Of a DNA stretch of 64,000 nucleotides, positions 53,169 to 61,024 are shown piece after piece. The position numbers and the translations under genes were made by a program. This DNA comes from Parabacteroides sp. PH5-46 (GTDB lineage: Bacteria > Bacteroidota > Bacteroidia > Bacteroidales > Tannerellaceae), in the NCBI RefSeq assembly GCF_029892785.1, contig NZ_JARXXA010000001.1, positions 186,001-250,000 on the forward strand. The letters are read 5' to 3'. Position 1 is the first letter of the stretch. Each line of letters begins with the position of its first letter. The notes under the pieces were generated by a model, which saw only the letters and a program-made list of their open reading frames with translations, searched no databases and was not told where the DNA came from.

Positions 53169-53969
53169 ATGGAAAACACACTTTCAAATCTGGAAAAAAC
53201 AGAGGAGAATTATAAGGTACCTAATCTGGAAAAGGGTATTGCTGTATTGGAGTATTTATCGCTCCAAGCAGCCGGTGAGACCTTGCAGGATATCAAAACA
53301 TCTCTGGATATTTCACAGACAACGGCTTATCGTATTCTGAATACCTTGGTTCGCCTGGGGTATCTTCTGTATAATGAGGATACCAAACGGTATAAATTAT
53401 CCCGAAAATTACTGACACTTGGTTATCGTTCACTAAATGAGCATAACCTAATGGAGACTGTCTTGCCCCGATTGCGTGAGTTGCGCGACCGGATCAAGGA
53501 AACAGCCTGTTTTGGCGTGTTGGGCAGTACGAAAGGGATCTTTATTGAGCAGGCGCAGGGGCATCATACCTTTCGCTTTGTGCTTTCACCGGGTAAACCG
53601 TTTGAATTGCATTGTTCGGCTCCGGGAAAGGCTATCATGGCCTATCTGCCAGATACGGTGTGTAACAGGTATCTGGGTTTTATGGAGTTTACCCGTTTTA
53701 ATGAACGTACCATCACCAGCCGGGAGGTCTATTTGAAAGAGTTGGAAAAGGTTCGGGATTACGGGTATGCTGTTGATAATGAGGAGGAATTGAGTGGTGT
53801 TATATGCGTAGGCGCTCCTGTATTCAATTATACGGGCTATCCTTGCGGGGCGGTCTGGATTTCGGGGCCTAAAGACAGGCTTAGCCAAGCAGCCATCAAG
53901 GAGTCGGCAATGCATATCAAGGAGATAACGGGACAAATATCAGCAGAGTTAGGGTATTGCAAAAGATAG
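53169..53969 (+). CDS. IclR-family transcriptional regulator
   Basis: A 266-residue regulator. A winged HTH (KGIAVLEYLSLQAAGETLQDIKTSLDISQTTAYRILNTLVRLGYL) precedes the effector-binding IclR domain (HCSAPGKAIMAYLPD, REVYLKELEKVRDYGYAVDNEEELSGVICVGAPVFNYTGYPCGAVWISGP). The first 20 residues are an unusual extension with a repeated NLEK. The start codon lies inside one of three copies of TTCAAATnTGnAAA (53143, 53162, 53183), the last two 21 bases apart, which could be an operator. A TATATTTG -7 box lies at 53134-53141. It sits 14 bases ahead of the cytochrome cluster and is probably its regulator. Confidence 0.92.
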   Translation: MENTLSNLEKTEENYKVPNLEKGIAVLEYLSLQAAGETLQDIKTSLDISQTTAYRILNTLVRLGYLLYNEDTKRYKLSRKLLTLGYRSLNEHNLMETVLPRLRELRDRIKETACFGVLGSTKGIFIEQAQGHHTFRFVLSPGKPFELHCSAPGKAIMAYLPDTVCNRYLGFMEFTRFNERTITSREVYLKELEKVRDYGYAVDNEEELSGVICVGAPVFNYTGYPCGAVWISGPKDRLSQAAIKESAMHIKEITGQISAELGYCKR

Positions 53970-53983
53970 TTTAAAGATAGACC

Positions 53984-55759
53984 ATGAAGATTGTTCAATA
54001 TATGCGAAGAGGCCTGTTGGCAAGTTTGTTAGCCTGTAGTTCTTTGTTGTTTGCAGCAGCAGATAGTGTTCCGTTTTTTACCACCGGTATAGCCATCAAC
54101 AAAGAAGGGGAATTATTGCTTTCCCAGAAGGGAGTCAAGCGGGTAGATGTGTTTTCAGCGGATGGATCGAAGCTTTTAAGGTCGTACCCAATGGATGAAA
54201 CACCTACCGGTTTGATACTGGATGAAGAGAAAGCATATGTTACTACTTTTGATAAGAAAGGTTGCCTTCAGGTATTGAATCTGGAGTCGGGTAGGGTAGA
54301 AGCAGTTATTCCGACAGGTTCGGGAGCCTGTTCTCCGCTTTTCGGCGCTGACGGAAAGACCATTTATGTCTGTAATCGCTTCTCCGGTACGGTAAGCGAA
54401 ATAAATATGGAAAACCACCAGGTAGCCCGGTCTGCGAAAGTACTTCGCGAACCGGTCGCTGCCGTATTCAGCAAAGATGGGAAATACTTGTTTGTGGCAA
54501 ACTTCCTTCCGGCTCAACGGGCGGATGTAGATCATGTAACTGCCTGTGTATCGGTAATAGATATGGCAAGCTTTAAGAAAGTAAAAGATATTCGCCTGGC
54601 CAATGGCAGCAACGCTTTACGAGGAATTTGCATTTCACCCGACGGGCAGTATGTCTATGTGTCGCACAATCTGGGGCGGTATACGGTACCTACTTCCCAG
54701 TTGCTGCAAGGGTGGATGAATACAAGCGCCTTTAGCATTATTGATGTAAAAAAACAGGAGTTTCTGGGCTCTGTATTGGTAGACGAACCGGAACGGGGTG
54801 CTGCCGGTATCTGGAGCATAGACTGCGACGAAGAACAGCTCTACATCACCCATTCCGGCACGCATGAGGTTAGTATTATCGACCATCAGGCCATGCTGCG
54901 GAAATTTACAGCCTATCCTGATAAGTCTGCTCTAGAATATGACCTTCGTTTTTTGCATGGTCTGCGAGAACGTGTACCTTTGCAAGGGAATGGTCCGAGG
55001 GGACTGTTAGTGGCAAAAGGAAAGCTTTTTATTCCGACTTATTTTGCAGACATACTGAATATCGTAGATATAAAGACACATCTGGCAGATGCCGTGGAGA
55101 TGAATCCCGGGCGGGTAGAGTCTCGCGAACATAAGGGGGAAAAGTATTTCAACGATGCCACCAAGTGCTTTCAGGAATGGCAAAGCTGCAATGGCTGCCA
55201 TCCCGGAGACGGACGGATGGACGCGATGAATTGGGACTTAATGAACGATGGCGTAGGTAATTCAAAGAATTGTAAGAGCCTTTTGTACAGCCATGTTACC
55301 CCTCCGAGTATGATATCCGGTATCCGTGCTTCGGCCGAGATAGCCGTACACGCAGGCTTTACGCACATTCAGTTCTATAATATAGACGAAGAAAGCGCCT
55401 TTTGTGTAGACGATTACCTGAAATCGCTTCGCCCTGTACCCAGTCCATATCTGGTGAATGGTACCTTGTCGGACAAAGCGAAAGAAGGCCGGAAGGTGTT
55501 TGAAAACCATCAGTGCGGAAGCTGCCACAGTGGCCCTTACTATACGGATATGAAGATGCATCGTATAGGCGAAGATATTGAATTTGAACAAGGCTGGGAT
55601 ACGCCTACCCTGATTGAAGTATGGCGTACGGCTCCTTATCTGTTTGACGGACGTGCCGCTACGATGGAAGAAGTTTTTGAAGTGCATAAACATGGTATAC
55701 GGAAAAAGATAACAAAAAAAGAAATAGAAGCCCTTACTGAATACGTAAACTCATTATAA
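53984..55759 (+). CDS. Beta-propeller fused to a di-heme, peroxidase-like cytochrome c
   Basis: A 591-residue exported protein (signal peptide about residues 1-27, ending FAAA). Residues about 30-370 form YVTN-type propeller repeats (VNRFSGTVSEINMENHQVARS-like, GICISPDGQYVYVSHNLGRY). Residues about 385-591 are cytochrome c with two CxxCH sites: CNGCH at 402-406 and CGSCH at 511-515. The end GWDTPTLIEVWRTAPYLFDGRAATMEEVFEVHKHG matches the MauG/cytochrome c peroxidase type. Such proteins oxidise or reduce small molecules or protein cofactors in the periplasm. Its maturation needs the CcsBA synthase encoded in the same cluster. Confidence 0.9.
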   Translation: MKIVQYMRRGLLASLLACSSLLFAAADSVPFFTTGIAINKEGELLLSQKGVKRVDVFSADGSKLLRSYPMDETPTGLILDEEKAYVTTFDKKGCLQVLNLESGRVEAVIPTGSGACSPLFGADGKTIYVCNRFSGTVSEINMENHQVARSAKVLREPVAAVFSKDGKYLFVANFLPAQRADVDHVTACVSVIDMASFKKVKDIRLANGSNALRGICISPDGQYVYVSHNLGRYTVPTSQLLQGWMNTSAFSIIDVKKQEFLGSVLVDEPERGAAGIWSIDCDEEQLYITHSGTHEVSIIDHQAMLRKFTAYPDKSALEYDLRFLHGLRERVPLQGNGPRGLLVAKGKLFIPTYFADILNIVDIKTHLADAVEMNPGRVESREHKGEKYFNDATKCFQEWQSCNGCHPGDGRMDAMNWDLMNDGVGNSKNCKSLLYSHVTPPSMISGIRASAEIAVHAGFTHIQFYNIDEESAFCVDDYLKSLRPVPSPYLVNGTLSDKAKEGRKVFENHQCGSCHSGPYYTDMKMHRIGEDIEFEQGWDTPTLIEVWRTAPYLFDGRAATMEEVFEVHKHGIRKKITKKEIEALTEYVNSL

Positions 55760-55772
55760 CAGAGGAGGATTG

Positions 55773-56867
55773 ATGAATTATTGTGACAAGATAAAGTATA
55801 GAATCTATTCAACAGAGAAAGCTGATTTCCCGCTGATGGTTGAAAATCTGTTGAAGCAACTACCCGAGGGGGAGGCTGTTTTGCGTCTTGCCTTTTTAGG
55901 AACCCCAACTACCAACGAAGAATACATAACCCGCCGTTCCATTTTGTGGGAGAAGGTATCGCAGGATTACGGAGAGAATAAACCCTGCCTGTCGTATGTA
56001 TCCCAACCTCCGCTGAATGCTTCCCTGATATTGGAAGTACACAGCTATATACCGGAAGCGGAAGATACTGTTAGTTACCGGCAGATCAAGGGGCATCCCT
56101 ATGTTGTATTGGAAAATACAGAGGGGCGTTTCCTGTTTGCAGGAGGTTTTCAGACTGATGTGATCAAGCTGCCGATAGAAGTACAGTCTGTAGAAGTCTT
56201 CAAAGAAATAGATGAATTGCTGCAACTGGAAGGTTTCCTTATCAACAGCATTATACGCCAATGGAATTATATAGAACAGATTACAGCCTATCAGAACGAT
56301 AATCAGAACTACCAGAGCTTCAACAATGCACGTGGAGATTTCTACGCAAAAACGGACTGGCCCAACGGCTATCCAGCAGCAACGGGTATTGGAGCCAACC
56401 TGGGAGGAATTCTGGTAGACCTGGATGCAGCGGTATTCAAGTCGGAAAGCGCCTTTGCAACCCCCATTGACAATAAGTTGCAAGTAGCGGCACATGCCTA
56501 TTCGGAGAAGGTATTGGAGCATGCGCAAAAGAAGAAAGCAACTCCCAAATTTGAACGGGCAAAGAGCATGACGTTTGCCGACAGGCGCTTGGTTTATATA
56601 TCCGGTACGGCAGCCATTCGCGGAGAGGAAAGCCTGAAAGGAGTAGGCTTGGAGAGACAGCTGCATATCACGATGGAAAATATCGGTCAACTTACAGGCG
56701 GCGCTCCTCTTGTGATGCTTCGTGTGTACTTGAAAGACAAGTCTGATTATGAACTCTCCAAACAGTTGATGGATGCATACAACCTGCAGATCCCCATATC
56801 CTATATGTGCGCCGATGTGTGCCGAGATGAACTGTTGATTGAAATAGAAGGAATCGCGATAGAATAA
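55773..56867 (+). CDS. Chorismatase-like (FkbO/Hyg5/XanB2, RidA-fold) protein
   Basis: The product is 364 residues from ATG 55773, preceded by a strong Shine-Dalgarno AGAGGAGG (unusual in this order). No signal peptide is seen, so it is probably cytoplasmic. The middle contains WPNGYPAATGIGANLGG and the C-terminal part RLVYISGTAAIRGEESLKGVGLERQLHITMENIGQL, which resemble the chorismatase family, with a RidA-like end (LRVYLKDKSDYELSKQLM). Family members cleave chorismate to hydroxybenzoates or dihydroxycyclohexadienoate. The activity here is unproven; a generic RidA-type role is possible. It lies between cytochrome and cupin genes. Confidence 0.72.
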   Translation: MNYCDKIKYRIYSTEKADFPLMVENLLKQLPEGEAVLRLAFLGTPTTNEEYITRRSILWEKVSQDYGENKPCLSYVSQPPLNASLILEVHSYIPEAEDTVSYRQIKGHPYVVLENTEGRFLFAGGFQTDVIKLPIEVQSVEVFKEIDELLQLEGFLINSIIRQWNYIEQITAYQNDNQNYQSFNNARGDFYAKTDWPNGYPAATGIGANLGGILVDLDAAVFKSESAFATPIDNKLQVAAHAYSEKVLEHAQKKKATPKFERAKSMTFADRRLVYISGTAAIRGEESLKGVGLERQLHITMENIGQLTGGAPLVMLRVYLKDKSDYELSKQLMDAYNLQIPISYMCADVCRDELLIEIEGIAIE

Positions 56868-56899
56868 TAGATATAATAGACCTAATAAAATTAATGGGA

Positions 56900-57598
56900 A
56901 TGAAAAAACTATCTTATTTGAAAACTCTTGCAGTGGGGGCATTGGCTCTTTCACTGGTGACTTGTACGGGAAAGACAGCATCTGAAATAAGTGATGCGGG
57001 AATGATAAATCAAAAAAATCAGAAAGAAATGAAGTATGTGAAAAAGTACACAAATGCCGATTTTTATACCGACGGCAAATTTAATGAAGCGATTGCCATA
57101 GAGGCATTCAAGGATATGTTTGAATTCTATGGAGTGCCCTTTACTCCTCTGATGGAGAAAGATATGTGGGTGGTGGACTTCGGCTTGGGCGATTTTGAGA
57201 ATGTAGGTATGGGAGGTATCTTCTGGGTGAATGATGCGGAGCATAACTATTTTGCGCATGCTATCTACTTGCTGCCGGGACAGATGATACCGGAGCATGC
57301 ACACGTACGGACCGAATATGCCCCTAAATTTGAGTCGTGGATGGTAACGAAGGGATGGGCGTATAACTTCTCCGAGATAGGAGATGAAACTCCCGGTGCA
57401 CCGGCTATTCCGGCTACTCATGGTGCTATTAAAAGCAAGAACTTTGTGGTTCAGAACGTAGGTGAAGTTATTCATCTGAAAAAAGAAGAATCATTCCACT
57501 TCCTGATGGCTGGTCCCGAGGGGGCTATTGTAGACGAATGGGCTTCCTATCATGATGGTGCGGGCTTACGCTTCACCAATCCGAAGGCTTCGTTATAA
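56900..57598 (+). CDS. Cupin-fold lipoprotein related to D-lyxose isomerase
   Basis: The product is 232 residues from ATG 56900 (MKKLSYLKTLAVGALALSLVTC); an ATG two codons earlier is equally open. A lipobox lies at about Cys22. The cupin barrel has AIYLLPGQMIPEHAHVRTEYAPKFESWMV with metal ligands His-x-His and Glu, and VIHLKKEESFHFLMAGPEGAIVDEWASYHDG. This resembles the D-lyxose ketol-isomerase type of cupin, although those are normally cytoplasmic. It is likely periplasmic or on the outer membrane here. The role in the cluster is unknown. Confidence 0.78.
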   Translation: MKKLSYLKTLAVGALALSLVTCTGKTASEISDAGMINQKNQKEMKYVKKYTNADFYTDGKFNEAIAIEAFKDMFEFYGVPFTPLMEKDMWVVDFGLGDFENVGMGGIFWVNDAEHNYFAHAIYLLPGQMIPEHAHVRTEYAPKFESWMVTKGWAYNFSEIGDETPGAPAIPATHGAIKSKNFVVQNVGEVIHLKKEESFHFLMAGPEGAIVDEWASYHDGAGLRFTNPKASL

Positions 57599-57627
57599 CA
57601 GACTTTTTTACCTTAAAACGAGCTAGC

Positions 57628-60600
57628 ATGAATAAATACATATGGCTGATACTATTATTCCTGTCTCCATACTGTGTAGCAAAAGCCTCATCAGACATAG
57701 GGGCAGGAGATGTACGGAATGTTATAGTCGGCCTGAAAGATACGACCTATTTTGCCTTTGCTCTTGATCAGATTGCATCTGAGAAAAATAAAACCAAGCA
57801 ACAGAGTGCTTACTATGAACTACTGGGGAAAGCGAAGCAGGTGCGCGACTTGCAAACGGAACTGGAATGGATGAATATAGAAGCTGTCCAGCTGGCCTTT
57901 GCCGATATGAAGAAGATCAAAGGCTTTGATGCTGCGAAATACCAGCCCTTGATGGATGAACTGGAACAGCAGGTAAAGAATGGTTTTGACGATATATACA
58001 AGTATAAGGATGAGTCGTTATTAAATGCTACCAGGGCAATTGCTAATAAGCGTACAATCCTGTTAGCAAATCCTTTACTCGATATAGATAAGGTAGTAGC
58101 GGTTCGCTTTAACCTGGGAGACAGAGACCGGGAGGCAATGGCCCCTTCATTGGGGACACAATCCAACAACTGGAGCAACCAACAATCTGCTGAGCGGGAC
58201 AAGTCTGATGCCGATATCATCGAACTGTCGAACCTGAGAGGAAGTCTGAAGACACGTTCGGTATTTAAACCTCAGCATAATGCTTCTATAGCCGATCTGA
58301 AGCTGCACTGGGACGCCGACCGCGTGATGTTTACTTCCCTGATGCCGGATAAGCGCTGGAATGTATTTGAAGTAAAACTAGATGGTAGCGGCTATAAGCC
58401 ACTGCTGGAAACAACAGAGCCTGAGTTGGAGTTTTATGATGGAACCTGGCTACCTGACGGACGCATTATAGCCAATAGTAATATAGGATACCAGGGCGTT
58501 CCATGTGTGAGCGGGAGCGATCCGGTGGGCAATATGGTATTGTATAACCCTCAGGATAAGAAGATGCGTCGTTTGACGTTCGACCAGGATGCTAACTGGA
58601 ATCCGGTAATCATGCACAACGGACGTGTGATGTATGTCCGCTGGGAATATACCGACCTTACGCATTACTTCTCGCGCATTGTCATGCACATGAACCCGGA
58701 CGGGACAGACAACAGAGCCTTGTTCGGCAGCGGGGCGATGTTCCCCAACAGTACATTCGACGTACAGCCGATACCCGGGCATTCCTCTGCTTTTGTAGGT
58801 GTTATTTCCGGTCATCACGGAGTAGCCCGTTCAGGACGCCTGATGTTGTTTGACCCAAATAAGGCTCGTAAAGGAGTAGCGGGTATTGTACAGGAAATCC
58901 CACATCGTAACCGGGCAGTTATCCCTTTGATAAAGGATGAACTGGTGAATGATGTCTGGCCGCAGTTTATCAAGCCTACACCGCTGAATGACAGCTATTA
59001 CCTAGTGTCTGCCAAGCTGAATCCCAATGACTTGTGGGGGCTGTACCTGGTGGATGTATTCGACAATGTAACCTGTTTGATTAAAGAAGACGGATACGGA
59101 TTTATCAGTCCGATAGCCGTAGCTCAGGTAAAGACACCTCCGGCTATTCCCGACCGGGTGAAGCTGGATGATAAAGAAGCAACAGTCTTTATACAAGATA
59201 TATACGAAGGAGAAGGCTTACGCAATGTACCGCGCGGCACGGTAAAAGAGTTACGCGTGCATGCCTATGAATATGCCTATCTGCATACCGAATCGGACCA
59301 TTATGCACAGGGTATCCAGAGTGGTTGGGATATCAAGCGCCTGCTGGGAACGGTTCCGGTAGAGGAGGATGGCTCGGCTATCTTTAAGATTCCGGCCAAT
59401 ACGCCTGTCTCTATCCAACCACTGGACGAAGATGGGGCTGCCGTACAATGGATGAGGAGTTGGTTTACTGGTATGCCGGGCGAGATTGTTTCGTGTGTAG
59501 GCTGTCATGAAGACCAGAACCAGATACCTGTACCCAAACGGGTAATTGCTTCGCAAAAAGCGCCTGTAAAGCTAAAGCAACCGGAAGGGGGTATCCGTTC
59601 GTTTACCTTTGATCTGGAAGTGCAACCGGTGCTCGATCGGGCTTGTGTAGGCTGCCATCATGGTGAGGGCAAAGCCTTTGATCTGCGCGGAGGTAAGAAG
59701 GACGAGAGAGGGTACAGCACAGCTTATCTGCAACTGCATCCCTATACGCATCGACAAGGGCCGGAGGCAGATATGATCGTCTTGCAACCCTATGAATACC
59801 ATCCGAATACCAGTGAATTGGTGCGTCTGCTGAAGACCGGGCACTATAATGTGCAACTAACAGACAGCGAATGGCGGGTGCTTTATAACTGGATTGACTA
59901 TAATGTGCCGGACAAGGGATATTTCAAGGCCAATCCTTATGATGGCTTCCCGTATAAAGGCTATGACCAGATTGCTCGTCGCATTGAACTGACGGATAAA
60001 TATGGTTGTGGCTCTGGTGTAGACTGGCAGAAGGAAATAGCCGACTATGCGGCTTATCTGAAAGAACAGGGACCCATTACTCCTGAACTTCCGGTACGGA
60101 AACCGCCTGTCAGCGAAAAGAAAGTAAGAGTTCCAGGCTGGCCGCTTCTGGCAGAATCAGCTAAATCTTTACAAGCCGAAGAAAGAAGGACACGCAAGGA
60201 GGTTGACCTGGCTCCCGGAGTGGTGATGCGCTTTGTACGAGTGCCCGCCGGACAGTTTGTGATGGGTAGTTACAACGGGGCTGAGGATAACCAGCCAACC
60301 GCCAAGGTAAACATCGGCAAGTCGTTCTGGATGGCAGAAATAGAGGTGACGAATGAGCAATACAATGTCGTTTGCCCCGAACACGATAGTCGCTATACAG
60401 ACCAGCAATGGAAAGATCATACCACACCCGGCTATCCTGCCAATCTACCGGACCAACCCGTAATACGCGTGAGCTATGAAGATGCCCTGGCCTATTGTCA
60501 GAAGCTAAGTGAGATGACAGGGGAGAAGGTAAGTCTGCCTACGGAAGCTCAGTGGGAATGGGCCTGTCGTGCCGGAAGTGGAGACGATTTCTGGTTTGGC

Positions 60601-61020
60601 AACCTGAACAGTGATTTCAGTAAATATGAAAACATGGCGGATGCCCAACTGAACAAGATGGCTGTGATAGGAGTGGATCCGCAGCCCATGTCGAAAGACA
60701 ACCCCTGGTATCCCTACCAAAGCTATCTACCCAAGGAAGAGAGTGTAGATGACGGGAGTATGATACAGGTAGACTCGAAGAAGTATCAGGCCAATCCGTT
60801 TGGCTTATACAGCATGCACGGAAATATAGCCGAATGGACTCGTTCCGACTACCTGCCGTATCCCTATAATGAAAAAGTTAAAACATCTTCAAAATACAAA
60901 GTTGTAAGAGGAGGTTCGTATATTGATCGTCCGAAATACGCAACGGCCTATGCGCGTAAAGCCTACTATCCTTGGCAACGCGTTCATAATGTGGGCTTCA
61001 GGGTGATTATTGAAGATTAA
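57628..61020 (+). CDS. Large HzsA-like c-type cytochrome fused to a SUMF1/FGE-type domain
   Basis: A 1130-residue exported protein (signal peptide ending AKAS, residue 21). An N-terminal helical region (about 25-190) precedes a beta-propeller-like region (about 215-520) resembling the middle domain of hydrazine synthase alpha subunit. Two heme sites follow: CVGCH at 623-627 and CVGCH at 673-677. Residues 862-1130 are a formylglycine-generating/SUMF1 domain (RFVRVPAGQFVMGS, FWMAEIEVTNEQY, LPTEAQWEWACRAG, MHGNIAEWTRS, VRGGSY, HNVGFRVI). Similar fusions occur in planctomycete-type genomes. The reaction is unknown. It precedes ccsBA by 4 bases. Confidence 0.88.
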   Translation: MNKYIWLILLFLSPYCVAKASSDIGAGDVRNVIVGLKDTTYFAFALDQIASEKNKTKQQSAYYELLGKAKQVRDLQTELEWMNIEAVQLAFADMKKIKGFDAAKYQPLMDELEQQVKNGFDDIYKYKDESLLNATRAIANKRTILLANPLLDIDKVVAVRFNLGDRDREAMAPSLGTQSNNWSNQQSAERDKSDADIIELSNLRGSLKTRSVFKPQHNASIADLKLHWDADRVMFTSLMPDKRWNVFEVKLDGSGYKPLLETTEPELEFYDGTWLPDGRIIANSNIGYQGVPCVSGSDPVGNMVLYNPQDKKMRRLTFDQDANWNPVIMHNGRVMYVRWEYTDLTHYFSRIVMHMNPDGTDNRALFGSGAMFPNSTFDVQPIPGHSSAFVGVISGHHGVARSGRLMLFDPNKARKGVAGIVQEIPHRNRAVIPLIKDELVNDVWPQFIKPTPLNDSYYLVSAKLNPNDLWGLYLVDVFDNVTCLIKEDGYGFISPIAVAQVKTPPAIPDRVKLDDKEATVFIQDIYEGEGLRNVPRGTVKELRVHAYEYAYLHTESDHYAQGIQSGWDIKRLLGTVPVEEDGSAIFKIPANTPVSIQPLDEDGAAVQWMRSWFTGMPGEIVSCVGCHEDQNQIPVPKRVIASQKAPVKLKQPEGGIRSFTFDLEVQPVLDRACVGCHHGEGKAFDLRGGKKDERGYSTAYLQLHPYTHRQGPEADMIVLQPYEYHPNTSELVRLLKTGHYNVQLTDSEWRVLYNWIDYNVPDKGYFKANPYDGFPYKGYDQIARRIELTDKYGCGSGVDWQKEIADYAAYLKEQGPITPELPVRKPPVSEKKVRVPGWPLLAESAKSLQAEERRTRKEVDLAPGVVMRFVRVPAGQFVMGSYNGAEDNQPTAKVNIGKSFWMAEIEVTNEQYNVVCPEHDSRYTDQQWKDHTTPGYPANLPDQPVIRVSYEDALAYCQKLSEMTGEKVSLPTEAQWEWACRAGSGDDFWFGNLNSDFSKYENMADAQLNKMAVIGVDPQPMSKDNPWYPYQSYLPKEESVDDGSMIQVDSKKYQANPFGLYSMHGNIAEWTRSDYLPYPYNEKVKTSSKYKVVRGGSYIDRPKYATAYARKAYYPWQRVHNVGFRVIIED

Positions 61021-61024
61021 ACAA

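Noticed and set aside
55896-57053. Long antisense open frame (385 codons) opposite the chorismatase-like and cupin genes
   Set aside because: The plus-strand genes have clear family motifs, a Shine-Dalgarno sequence and a lipobox. The antisense translation shows no domain pattern and is a shadow of their codon use.
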